NCBI GenBank assembly: GCA_904063045.1
Contig: CAJFCJ010000016.1
Span: forward strand, 558,001-622,000
Reading direction: 5' to 3'
Source of the DNA: Dimorphilus gyrociliatus
Lineage: Eukaryota; Annelida; Polychaeta; Dinophilidae
DNA: 64,000 nucleotides
Shown piece after piece: positions 1 to 12,672 of the stretch (position 1 is its first letter; every line of letters begins with the position of its first letter). The notes beneath the pieces were generated by a model. It was not told the origin of the DNA. It saw only the letters and a program-made list of their open reading frames with translations, and ran no database searches. A program made the translations under genes and the position numbers.

Positions 1-1635
1 TTTTCCTTTTTCAATTTTCTATTCAAAAAAGAAAAAAAGTTCTAAAATTGAAAAAAAGAAAAAAGAAAAAGAAAAAAGAAGAGAAGAAACTAGAATGAAA
101 AAGTAAAAATGTCAAAAACATTAATACAAAAGAAGCAAATAAATAACATTTTCATTTCGATTGAATTGTTAAAAATATGATCTTTTTTCGTATAAACACT
201 CTAATTACTGTATATAGTTTATATAGGTTGATTTTGGTTGAGAATAACGCTCTTTATATCGTTAAATACTATTAAATAAAATTAATTTGATTTACTATAG
301 GCCTTGAACTAGAAAATGGAATAAACATACATAAACTTACCACCAAGTTGATATCAGTGTATTCTTATTTATACTTGTATAAAGCACGTACCGGGTAAAG
401 TAAAGATCTTTAGAAAGAGACTGCTTTTCTTTTATTTTATTTCCCTTCTCTCTCTCTCTCTCTCTCTCTCCGTCAATAACATCAATCAATCGTTCTGTTT
501 TATATATAAAACGCCATCTAGCTATCGAAATACTGAGTTTGATATAGGTGGCGTTGTTTTCTTTTTTTGATTGAATAATTAAAAGCGGAAAAGAATTTAT
601 AATAATTAGTAACAAAGGCTAGAGAGGGTTAGATATTAAAATTTCATGACCTAATTATATGTGATAATTAAATCTTGTAAACAATAATATGAAATATGCA
701 TAATATTATGAATAAATATTAGTTATATTGTATACAAACTCCATATACACATATATACAGTATATACAGTATATATATATATATATATATTTAATAGTTA
801 TTATTAGTTTAATATGTACGCTAAGCCTATAATTATAATTATTTGACGCTTTCAAAAATTTTTCTTATGAAAGGAATAAAGAAATGAAAAGAGGAGAAGG
901 GGAATAAAAAAGAAATTGAAAGGGAAAAACAGTGGAAAGAGAAGAAATATGAATATATATATATATATATATATATGTTTTTCAAGTAAGGAAGAAAGTT
1001 GTAGATAGTGTAAACAATTAATAATAAAAAAGGAATATATAGCCTTCTGGTTAACTTAATTGTTTACTTAACGGTAAAGTAACAAATATAGAAGTCAAAT
1101 GTTTTTTTTTCTTTCTTTCTCTCTCTCTCTCTCTCTCTCTCACTTTCAACTTCAAACGTATGTCTACAATCAATTTTTTTTCACGTTTACCTTATTAATT
1201 ATATGGTTGTTTGTACTCGTAATACAAAAGGTAGGAAAGGAATAAGAGAACACAAGGCTAATTAGTTAAGAGAAATTTGTTAAAATAAATATTAGAATAA
1301 CTATAGAAATAATGAATATTTATATAGCTGAACTATTCAGTTTAATAGTTAAAAATAAGGGTTTTCTTATTTAAAAAACAAAAAAAATGCAGCTAAAAGA
1401 GGAAAAAGTATATAGTATTAAAAATCCTTGTACCGTGAAATACTCTCTATTGTTTTGCATGCCCTCTAGATGGCGCTCTACTCTTAAATTACGTTTAACG
1501 TATATTGATCATAATCTGCTGGAGACCTGAGAAAAATAGACCTCTATGTCCTATTTTAATATCAAATCAGCTTTTTGATAAAGTGAAGTAAGCTGTTAAA
1601 AGCAGTGAAAAAGATTTAACGTTTATTAAGAAAAT
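1..1635. other. Gene-free AT-rich stretch with microsatellites
   Basis: No convincing exon is seen on either strand. The stretch holds a purine-rich tract at the very start, a (CT)n run at 448-470, (AT)n runs at about 771-790 and 953-976, and a (TC)n run at about 1110-1141. A copy of the AGATGGCGCT element lies at 1468-1477 and a near copy on the minus strand at 511-520. The only long open frame (337-615, minus) reads through the (CT)n run and is low-complexity. Confidence 0.6.
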
Positions 1636-2052
1636 ATGAGGACGCTGCGTAAAATAAAGAACGTTGTAAAATGGAAAAACAAGCAGGATGATTGCCAGGT
1701 ACTAGTAAAGGAATCGATAAAACTTCACCAGGAACTAGAATTGGATAGTATCGAAACTTTAAATAATACTGAGGTTAGTAAGGATGGTAAATTTACTAGA
1801 GGAAATGCAGAAGATGAAACGGACGATGAGGTGGAATTAGATGAATTAATAGAGAAAAATGACAATAAATCGAAAAAACAAAAGCGTAAGGAGAAACGAA
1901 AAAGAATGAGAAAACGTTGTTGGAAAATGTGTAGAAGAACATTTAAATATTTAAGAATTGGATTTACACAATGGGCAAATATGACAAACTTTGGTTTCTT
2001 CCCAACAGATTTCAGATCGTACTCTAACAAAGAAAGGGCTTACTACAACTGA
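1636..2052 (+). CDS. Small single-exon gene, basic protein of unknown function
   Basis: A 138-residue frame opens with ATG after an A-rich leader and ends at TGA. I do not recognise the family. Residues about 59-75 are acidic. Residues 78-101 are a dense Lys/Arg block that could be a nuclear localisation signal and contains two Cys (95 and 99). The last 40 residues are aromatic-rich, with Trp, Phe and Tyr spaced along them, and look less like low-complexity sequence than the rest. No signal peptide or membrane segment is seen. Base composition inside the frame is more balanced than the flanks, which favours real coding sequence. It could also be the first or last exon of a longer gene, since GT sites inside the frame could serve as donors. 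Confidence 0.5.
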   Translation: MRTLRKIKNVVKWKNKQDDCQVLVKESIKLHQELELDSIETLNNTEVSKDGKFTRGNAEDETDDEVELDELIEKNDNKSKKQKRKEKRKRMRKRCWKMCRRTFKYLRIGFTQWANMTNFGFFPTDFRSYSNKERAYYN

Positions 2053-5000
2053 GATCATACCTGACTGAAAGCCTATACATATATCTAATATATGAGTTTA
2101 TTTTCCTATATTATCGTGGATATTTAAGTCTCAAAAGAATAAAAATTCTTTTAATGATATGTTTTCTATTATTGTTTTTTTTTAAATATATATTAAACCA
2201 GATGGCACTAAATGTCTATACGTCTATGCAATTGTATATATCCTCTATATATTTTTATGTATTTTTCAAGCAATAGAAATTCTTCTTGTTATCAAAACAA
2301 ACGAAAATTGTTATGTTTCTTTTTTCTATGTTTTCGTATATTCCGATATTAAAATCACTTAAAAAAATGATATACAGTATAAAACACAATAGATAAAATT
2401 GTATCTCCATTGTAAATTCATTTACAAATCAGTAAACACGTGTTTTAAATGAAAAACCATCAATACGGAAAATTTTTATTGATTTGTTCCAGTAGTTTAT
2501 TAATGCTTTACTCTACATTTATTCAATAGTAAACGTACAGTGGAATTCGTTAATAAATCATACTAATCATTTGTTTTTTAATATTAAAGAAATAAATTCG
2601 AATAGGCACTTTTTGTTTAATATTGCAGCGTATCTTTTAGATATTGGCTGCTGTTTTATTTATCTTTCCTAATCTATTCTTTTCCGTCTATTTTCTCCAT
2701 CCTCTTTCGTTGATTATCCCCACTCCACCTACTCTGATTTCAAATAAGGTAAGTAGTTTTAAACTGGACGGGAACCTATCGTCTCTAATGAACTCGAATC
2801 TTCAATTTAGTTTCATTGATTTCATTTTATAAGAATTCTTAAGTGTCAGCTTCTGAACAATTTAACTATATAATTGTTATTTGATTGTTTAATCGCCTGT
2901 CAATGTAGTTCGTGATAATATACCGTTTAATAGGAAATGTCGATTTATTTAATGACAATCAGTATTGGCCGAATGAGTTTATTTTTATTCCGTATCTAGT
3001 CACGTACCTATGGATAAAAACATCTTGAGCAATACATGTATAATTCTTAAAAGGGAGTAGACCTTCACCACTGGAAATCGTTTATAATAGAAACAATAAT
3101 AAAAATATATAAATACTATTACAAAGAGATGATTGCTAAACCATATTTAGGTCAGGAATATCAGCCAAGTTGTTAAAAAATAGCACATGTACAAAGTTTT
3201 ACAAGAGTACATAGATGGAAAGAGATATACGCTGCCTAACCATTTATACATAAATTGAGCGAATAGATTGAATTATTGACAAAATTGAATAGAAATTAAC
3301 TTTCTCTAGTACTCTAGTTTTAACAATTGGCTGTGGAAGAAAAACTTGAATTAGTTATATTAAACTCTTTTGTTCTATTTAATAAATTTATATTATATAA
3401 TTACATGTATTTATATATTTAAGATAATAATATAAAAGGTCAAAAGTTCAATAGTTAATTAATATTTAGTGTAAAAAAGCACCTATTAACCTTTCTATAC
3501 TATGTTTTAATATTAAAGGTTACGTATATAAATAGAAATCGTATTACATAACAAGCGTAATGTTGGTATGATATTAGATAAAGAAGAAAAGTACTATCCT
3601 TATACGCCACCTACCGGCTGTAAAGGGAAAGAAAAAATGAAGAAAAACTCTTATCAATATGAAAAATCTAATTCCATTTTCTCTTGATATCAAGAGTCAA
3701 GTATTGTAAAATAAATACTGAAAATATACTGTAAACTATGATAAATCTAATACCGTACCAGTCAGTACGGTACTATTGAAAGGTAATAGCATAAATAAAA
3801 TAAATACAAGTATTATCATATTCATGTAGAAATAATTGGTTAATAAATCTGAAAAGATAGTTGTTATTATTGATATAGTCCAAGCATAGTCAGTATATGT
3901 TTATATGTGATGCTAATACTGTATATACTATATATATATATATATTGTATATAGTATATTAATTAAGTTAAGAAATATACTTTTATTATATGAATAATCT
4001 ACAAAAGTATTTAAACAATTTAAAAATTGAGTTCTATCTCTTCTATTAAGGAATTTTTATGGTTAAAAGGTGAAGTTATTTCTTTTAGAAGAGCGAATAT
4101 ATTGGAATAAAAATATGAAAATTATTTAAAAATTACTCATCGAAATATTATTCTTACCTATTCTATACATTTTATTAATAAATTGTAATAAATAAACTTT
4201 TATTTAAGGGTTTATAGTCTAAAGACTATTATATATAGTTTGTATATTGCGTATTTATTGACTTAAATATGTAAATATACTGTATATACAAGAAACATTC
4301 TCAAACTATTATATTCGTTAATAAATAAATGAGTGTCGTAAATATAATATTATCTATATATTGTTTATATTATATATATATATATACTTTATACACAGTT
4401 TTTTCCTATAAATAACAAGATGGCACATATTAATAAAAAGAGGAGGAGCAGAAGAGTAAGAAGAGCGAGAAACAAACGAAAAGGTAGAAAAAGAAAGGTA
4501 TGTAAACTTTAACTATAGGAATTGAGTTGTTATATACATACAATATGGACATTCCATATATCATAGTTAAATAGCATTAAGAATATCTATTGCAATGTAA
4601 TACTGTATTACTGTAAAAGTTTCCTAAATCCGATTAGTCTAGAGCGGAAATATGAATGAAAGAAAAAGAGAAAGAAGAAAAAAGTAAGCCTTTTTCCTTC
4701 GTAATGTCGAGTATACGAGAGAATTGAATTCTTATCTTAAAGAATTCTTTCATTGCTAAAATTTATTTAACTCTTTTTAACATGGCTTTTTATATAAAAG
4801 TTGAAAGAATTTAGCACTGAATAAATTTTAGCATAAACTCACATACGGTTTATAACTACATGGGCACAAGCACAAACCGTTAACGTACGCACTCTGTCAC
4901 GATTACTATATGCACTGATTTCGTTCAAAGGAACATAATTATATAATATACTTAATCCGTAGAAGAGGATTATCTCGATTTGGGTTATAAGCAATAATTT

Positions 5001-5137
5001 AATAAATAACTATAAAGGAATAAACTATTCCTTCTACAATTCTTTTCTCAATTTTTTTCTTTTTCTCCCTCTCTCTTGCTCTCTATTCTCCGTATGTCTA
5101 TCTATCTATATCTATCTATCCATCTTCTCCCCCTCCC

Positions 5138-5173
<36 letters not shown>

Positions 5174-6626
5174 TCTCTTTTTACCAAGCTCGTTCATTCA
5201 CCTTCTCTCCAACACTGAGAAAAACTATTCCCTTATAACAGCTAGTAATCAGAATTTCTAACAAAGAGATAAAATCTGTGATCGTTTTGATAATTAATCT
5301 TTACTATTGGATTAGCATTAAGGTATTTTAGAGTATGATGATTAATATCCTTGTCGTTATATTTGATTGCTTTGCACTATCTGGGCCGTATCTAGACCGA
5401 TGCGAAGTAACCTTAGTAGTTGAAGGGTGTGGAAGAAAAAGCAAAGGAGGAATATGTCAATTAATTCGAATATCAAACTTTTCCCAAATGTAAATAAGTT
5501 TTATATTTAATGTTTCTTTAGCATTTTAGCAAGGAAATATCAATAAAAAGAGTTATGAGAATCTAAAATGGTTCATTTCTTTATCAAAACACTGTAAAGT
5601 TTCGCCCTCTTTTGCTCTTTCGCTCTTTTGCTCTTTATGTCTTTCCCTCTTTTTCTATCTGTTTATTAATAAACGTTAGAAGATGTTCGTACACAACCGT
5701 ATTATATTTCTAGTGCGTACGAGGCACGTAAAAGTTAGAGTTTGTTAAACTTTACAGCCCAGAGCCAGGGGTAATGTATTTGAACTCTTAAAAATGCCGA
5801 TTATTATCTAATAGATGTTAATATAGGCCACAATTCACCCAATGTAATGAAGAGGAAATTTGTCCTAAATATGTCATATAGTATATATATAATTCAAAGT
5901 TTATCTAAATGCTATTTATGACAATAGAAATATACAAATTTATAGAATATATACCTAAGTAATTGCATTGAAAATTTTACTATTATAGTGAATCACTTAA
6001 TACAGTAAAATTTAACCCTGCTGATAATATCGATTATTATCTGTCAAAAACTGGAAATTTCTCATTCAATAAAGAATAAATTCAAACAATATCAGACTTT
6101 TCTTTCTTTTTTTCTTCTTTCTTTCTTTCTTTTTTTTTTTACTTTAATTTTATTAATTCATAAAATTTTAACAACTTTCTCTTCTTTTATACTTTTTCTC
6201 CTTCCTCTCTTCTTTCCCTCTCTCCTTCTTTCTATCTTTCTCTCTCTAAGCCTCTCCATTTAATGTTAATGTGAAAACTCTAAATTCACTGACGCTATCG
6301 GTTTTTAAAAAATATGACAAATAGAGAAATTGAACAAAACTTCTTACTAGATGGCGCTCAAATCTGAAAATAACGGAGCCCATTTATCTGCTCGTAAAAT
6401 TGATGTGTGCAACTGCATAAGAAGAGTTTAGCAGAAGTAAAATAAAAAAAACAGAAAAAATTACGTTTTTATCCCTTCTCGGATACTTTTACGCTTTATT
6501 TATATCTATATATCTGCTTAAAAAAGAGGAAAAAGGTATTTGTTTCAATTGAAATGTTGTACTTGACTTGTAGTTATTTAATTAGACAAGAGATTGAGAT
6601 AAAAAGAGTTTAAGAGTAGTGAGAAG

Positions 6627-6674
<48 letters not shown>

Positions 6675-6861
6675 ACGAAGAATAGAGAAAAACAAGGGGA
6701 AAGGAGAGTAAAGAAAAGTGAACATTACTATATGTACGATTAAAAGAAAAAGAGGTAGGTGAAAGAAGGAAAGATAGATAGAAGGTGAAAGAGATAGATA
6801 GATAGATAGAAAGGAAAAGAGTGAGGATGAGTGAAGTCTTGAGCAAGTGAAAAAAAACGGA

Positions 6862-6892
<31 letters not shown>

Positions 6893-7369
6893 AGGGGGAA
6901 AAGAGAGAGAAAAAAGGGAGAGAGAGAAAGTCTGTGCATTTTTTGAGTGCGTGTATGAGTGAGTAAAATGAAAAACCTAATAAATTAATTAATAGTTTTC
7001 ATGTAATAAAACAAAAATTGATATAATAGTGTTTATTTGAACTTTTTAAATACAAGTATTTATATATAATATATTCATATTAATCTACAAAAGAGAAATT
7101 AATGAAAATATTACTGATAAACTATATAAATAAATGTAATCATTTTTTAAATGTAAAATTAAATAAAAAGAATAAAAAATCTATATTTTAACAAAAAAAA
7201 GAAACGATTTTCATCTAATTTCGTTTTCTTTTAGTAAAGAAAACGATTTTTTAGTTTATGCTATATATACTTATGTTAGTGTATATATATATATAAGAAC
7301 ATTTTTCTTTATTTTCTATAAAAGGAAATATGTAGAATTTGGGGATTTCAATACTTGAACAAGGAACAA
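2053..7369. other. 5.3-kb stretch without a recognised gene
   Basis: AT-rich sequence with many simple repeats: (AT)n near 3931-3950 and 4370-4385, (CT)n at 5141-5171, a pyrimidine-rich block at 6100-6245, and (GA)n at 6629-6671 and 6869-6892. Open frames here (2644-2832, 5076-5261, 6610-6939) are hydrophobic or Ser/Leu strings read from the repeats. A 26-codon Arg/Lys-rich frame at 4420-4497 ends on a GTATGT donor but has no recognisable partner exon. An exact AGATGGCGCT lies at 6349-6358. Confidence 0.6.
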
Positions 7370-8656
7370 ATGGCTAACGAACAATTTACAGTAACATACG
7401 TGTAAGTATTATCAAATTTCGATCAAGTCATTAATCATTTTAAGTACGTGAATTTTGTATAGACCTAATTCAAGCCAATTGTAAGTCTAGTTTAGGTAGA
7501 TGTAATTAAAAAATCGTTTAATTTCAGTGGGGGGTACCAATAAAATTAAAATATATAGTTTAAAGATGGAAAATATTATAGTTTCTTTAGAATTAAGCCT
7601 ATGTTTTTGTTTGCACTTGGTCAAACTTAGCCATCCCTTGGGTAAAATCCAAAATGCCAAGCGTATAAAGTGGCCTATTAAACGATTTAAGCCTATGAAA
7701 CTTGTTTATTTATTGTTTTAACTAGACCAGAAGAAGAGCGGAAAAAGAAGAAATTTGGTATTAAATCAAAAATTCTAGTTCTTACCGCTTTTGTCTTGGC
7801 CATTTTTTTGGCAGTTATACTCTACGTAACCCTAAGGAAAAGTACCAGTAAGTTTTTAAAAGGATTTTATATTTATGTCTCTCATTTCCTTTTTAAATTA
7901 ACTAATTAATTATCCAAAAGTTTTATTACTTAAGAAGAGGAATTATATTTTAAAAGAACTTATTCCAGCACAGTTACTTTCCTTTTAACACTTTTAATTG
8001 TTTTTGTACGTTTTGCAGTCTTTCTTCACTAATTTAATCATTAAAATTTATTTGTAGAGAATATCAGGAATGAATTTAAAGATGTTCATATAAAAACTGG
8101 CTCTTTACGGGGAAAATTAACAAAATCCAACTTAGGAGGGAATGTTATTGAATATTTAGGCATTCCGTACGCTAAACCACCAATTGGAGATTTAAGATTT
8201 TCCGATCCAGTTCCACCAGAGAATTGGAACGGTTAGTATATCGTTGCATACAATATTAATATATTTACTATATATATAACAGTAGTAATAATAATTCATT
8301 TACTGTACGCTATTCTTTTACACTCTTCCTTTAACCTATATCTAATAGTATGACCTATTTATATATTTATAAAAAGGTTTACATAAGCTGATTGTAAAAG
8401 GAAGAAAAAGGTGAAAAAAACATGAATCGGTGCGAAATCTTTTCACTTTCTCCCTTTTATTATCAATAAAGAGAAATCATTAATTAATTATTTAACGATA
8501 GTTTAAATGGTTTCATAAATATAACGAGCGAACTAAACAACCAACCAACCAACCAACCAACCAACCGACCAACCAATCAAACAAACAAGCAAACAAACAA
8601 CAGTTGTACTTTATTCCTCTTTTAGATTCTTTAATAAAGTTTGCCATACACACAGT

Positions 8657-8687
<31 letters not shown>

Positions 8688-9647
8688 TATAAGTACTATT
8701 TATAACATAGAAATAGGCCTACTTCTCTCCAGATTGTTTATTTTGAATATTAAATTAATTAATGATTCTTTTTACAGTATAAATTTTATCATCCTGTAGC
8801 GAATAATATGGTGAAACAGTCTTTAAACTAACACTATAACTAAGCTTACATAGGCTTATTATTTGTAATAAAAGTTTATAGGCTTAGTTTCTTTACCTAT
8901 AAATATTAAGACTTGTTTAATCTGTAAACAAATATTGATACTAGGGTATAATTAGGATTAATTCATTGAGCATATAGAGAACAGGTAGAATCTCAATTAG
9001 AACAATATTTAAAAAAATTCATTCGATTACGCAATCTTTTGATAAATAAAACAACTGAGGGGAGAGGGATGAAGATTGTTATGTTTTCAAGGTAGGGGGT
9101 CGACGGGAAGGCGGAATTGTAAAGGGAAAAGGTGGGATATAAGAAAAGAAAAAAATACACCAAAGGTGCGAACAAGAATAGTATTGAGAGAAGGTGAAAA
9201 GAAGACAATTAAAACGAAACTTATTTTTAAGAGAACGTTAGCAAGCGGTAAGATTAAGGAGCGGAAAGGAAAAATGACAAAAGTAATAATAATAAATTAG
9301 AAATTTCTATAGCGAAAATAGGCGGAGTAGAGATGGTGGCATAATTATATTTATTCAAAATTTCTCCTACTTATATAGTGTAAGATATCAACAAGTTTAT
9401 AATATATTCTTACAAAAGGTACACTTGACCCTGTCAATATAGAAAGAATGGAAAAAAAAGTCGATCTCTTCCACCGCCTCTTCTCTACCCCCTAGTTCGT
9501 TACTTTTTTTTCGATTTTCTTTTTACCCTTTCCACCTTCTTACCACCCACCAATGCTTCCCCCTTTTCTTTTCTATTATTTTTGTCTTCTATTTCTTACT
9601 CTCTCCATTTTCTTTTCCCTCTTCTTTTTGTCCTTCTCATCGCCGCT

Positions 9648-9686
<39 letters not shown>

Positions 9687-11562
9687 TTTTCTTATTCTTC
9701 GTATTCTTGGTCTGTTATTTTTCGCTCGGTAGAAATTGTGCTATTTAATTGTAGACTGTAAAATTATTAGGCTATTTATTTACTAATTAAATTTACTAAG
9801 TCGTTACATTTGACAATAGGCGTACTAGATGCTTTTGAGCATGGCAACTCCTGCGTTTGTTACATTGATAAGACTTTCGGTTCTTTCGTTGGTTCTAACA
9901 TGTGGAATCCATCGAATAGAATGAACGAAGATTGCTTATATTTAAACGTATGGCAACCGGAAACTACCTCAATCGAAAATGCTAAATTACCTGTTATGGT
10001 ATGGATATATGGAGGAGGATATTATAGCGGTAGTTCGCAATTGGAAGTTTATGATGGAAAAGTTTTAGCTGATTCTCAAAAAGTTATTGTTGTATCATTT
10101 AATTATCGACTCGGACCTTTTGGCTTTCTAACAACGGGTGACGATCGAATTAGTGGTAATTTTGGCTTAAAGGATCAGCAATTAGCTCTAAAGTGGGTTC
10201 ACGAAAACATTGCATCATTTGGTGGTGATCCTAACGAGGTAACGATTTTTGGTGAGAGTGCTGGCAGCGTTTCAGTAGGTCTGCATCTCTCATTACCTGG
10301 TTCGGCGAAATATTTCAAAAGGGCTATTATGCAAAGTGGTGCGCCCAACTGCTATTGGGCGATTTTAACTAAAGAGCAGGCGATTGCAAAAACAGAGAAA
10401 TTTCTCAAGATTATCGGTTGTAAGAATGACGCTCATTTAAAAGTTTGTCTTCGTTTCAAAGACGCCGATTTCCTAAACGATAAGATGTGGATGGAAATGA
10501 AATTTTTCTATATTCCATTCGCTCCGTATCTTGATGGAAAATTCATAAAAAGGGACGGTTACGATACTCTAGTGAATGGACTTTACCAGAATAAAAGCCT
10601 TATTGTAGGCACAAATATAAACGAAGGAACTTTTTGGATAGTTTATACACTTTTAGGCTTTTTTAAGTACAATTCAAGCGAAATCGATTACGAAACTTAT
10701 AAGAAAAACGTTAAGCTTGCACTATGGGATTTACATGGAGGTGAGAGGTTTTTGTTTATTTTTGATCCCAAATTAAGGAAATCTGCTTTTTAGGCCAAAT
10801 TTTAGAATTTGTTTCTAAATAATGTTGTCTTCTTTCTGGCAATAAAATTTTAGAAAGAATTCACAAACATTGCTTAAGCTGTGTAAACAGCTTACAGGTG
10901 TTGGTTAAAGCGCCATCTGTTGATTTTTTCTAATTTTCTTCTCTTTTAGATATTGTATATATATGTATATGTTTTTCTAAATACATATAGATACCTGGAA
11001 AGAGGCCGAACGATTTTACAGACCTAAAAATATCTCAGATAAAGCTGCTAATAGAGATGCCATTGACGATTTAACAGGAGATCGACTGTTTAAATGCGGA
11101 CCCAAATTTTGGGCTAATAAATACGCTCAGGCTGGAAATGACGTCTACTTTTATGAAATGCATTATAGAGTGTCAAACGAAGCCTGGCCTCCTTGGATGG
11201 GCGTTATACACGGTGCAGAAATTCAATTTATATTTGGTTGGCCATTTAATCGCTCGAAAAACTTTAACGACGATGATAGGAAATTTTCAGAACATATCAT
11301 GAATTATTGGGGAAATTTTGCAAAAACTGGGTAATTATAAATATCAATATACCATTATTTACGCTTATTCTAATCGAATACAAACAGAAATCCTAATCGT
11401 TTCCCCCCTTTAACACACTGGGAAAAAGTTCACGCGCACGGATCCGTTCACTATATGAAATTAATTGGCCCAAATAATTACGATATGAGTTGGAACGATT
11501 TTAAAACAGAACCCTGTCAATTATGGAATAAACTGTCAAAGAAGAAAAGTAATCTTGTTTGA
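7370..11562 (+). CDS. Acetylcholinesterase-like type II membrane enzyme, six exons
   Basis: Type-B carboxylesterase of about 587 residues. Exons: 7370-7401, 7726-7847, 8058-8231, 9820-10740, 10991-11330 and 11388-11562 (stop TGA); every junction keeps frame. It begins with a short charged cytosolic tail, then one hydrophobic segment (about residues 26-45) and no cleavable signal, so the catalytic domain should face outside. The catalytic triad is intact: Ser256 in GESAG, Glu378 in NEGTFW, His490 in GVIHGAEI. The oxyanion-hole motif GGGYYSG is present. The Trp of the MWNP motif before EDCLYLNVW matches the choline-binding Trp84 of Torpedo AChE (family knowledge), which favours a cholinesterase over a generic esterase. 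Intron 3 is long (1.59 kb) and repeat-rich. The C-terminus lacks an obvious amphipathic T-peptide. Exact substrate is inferred. Confidence 0.88.
8538..8602. repeat. (CCAA)n to (CAAA)n tandem repeat in cholinesterase intron 3
   Basis: About eight CCAA units grade into CAAA units. An (AT)n run follows at 8657-8684. All lie inside the long third intron of the cholinesterase gene. Confidence 0.9.
9649..9686. repeat. (CAT)n trinucleotide repeat
   Basis: Uninterrupted CAT/ATC triplets, about twelve units, at the 3' end of a pyrimidine-rich block in the long intron of the cholinesterase gene. Confidence 0.9.
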
Positions 11563-11880
11563 AAAATTTTACTATTTTCTCTTTTGTTTATTTGTTTTGG
11601 TCTGCAAAAATGTGCCATTTTTGATTGTTACAAAACTCTGTTTGCTAATCGTTCTTGCCGTAGAAAAGAAGGAAAAAAAATCCCAATATAATAATAGATA
11701 CATTAAGAAAAAGCTACAATATCTTATTGAAAGTGGTTCATTTCTTCTTTTTGTAATTTTTTCCTTCTTTTAACATAATAAAAAAGAAGATAAAAGAAAC
11801 TTGTATTAAAGTTTTAGAAAACTTCTTTCTTTTTTTTTAAATAAATGAATAAACAGTGGTATAAGAAGTAAGATCGACTA

Positions 11881-11919
<39 letters not shown>

Positions 11920-12672
11920 TGTGTACGTGTGTGTCTGTTTTCAAAAAGAAAGAAAAGAACAAAAAAAAACACTTTAAACAACCAGTTTTAAAAGACAAAA
12001 TGTCGAATAAGGGAAGAAGAGAGATTTAGAAAGATACAAATAAATAATTTTTAAAAGAGAAAAATTTGGCAGCTGTTCGAAATAAATATTAAGAAGATCA
12101 CAACATTTTGACACTGTGTATATTTATGTTGTTCTATCCCTCGTTATTGGGCTATTCACCTGTTTTTTTCAATTGAATTATCATATCCCTTGTTGAAAAT
12201 TTAAATAATTAGTAATTTCTCAATTGTATAATTAGATAAGAAAGATTACTTTTTTTTTTTAAAAAGAATTCTAAATAAATTATTAAACACCAGGTGTCGT
12301 TTCTTTTCATTTTATTTATTTTCAACACGTTATTTATACTGTATATAGTGAAATTGAAATAAAAAGAAATAAATAGAGATGTTTTAACATTCCAAAATGT
12401 TTATAAAATGTAAAAGTAATATAAATTAGTGTAATTTTAAATAGTTTTTTTAAATGAATCTTCATATTTTGGCGGTTAAATTGAAAATAAAAGCAAGATT
12501 TATTGTTTAGATCAACTGATTTATTGTAACTGTTACATACAAGATAGCTTTCTTTTATTTTTTAATGGGTAGCGCTAAAAACTGTTATCTATTCTAATAT
12601 AAAACGATAAGAGAATTTCAACAATAGATAGATTGAATATCAACACGATTTACAAAGTCAAAATCCAAGATT
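11563..12672. other. Intergenic stretch after the cholinesterase gene
   Basis: AT-rich, with a (GA)n run at 11884-11917 followed by a GT-rich patch. The 72-codon frame starting at 11555 overlaps the cholinesterase stop and is judged chance. Nothing else is recognised. Confidence 0.6.

Noticed and set aside
2644-2832. Hydrophobic 62-codon plus frame after TTGCAG and before GTAAGT
   Set aside because: The block 2629-2748 has acceptor- and donor-like borders, but no frame across it is open from border to border with a recognisable partner; at most a non-coding exon.
6610-6939. 109-codon minus-strand Ser/Leu-rich frame
   Set aside because: Read through two (GA)n microsatellites; low complexity.
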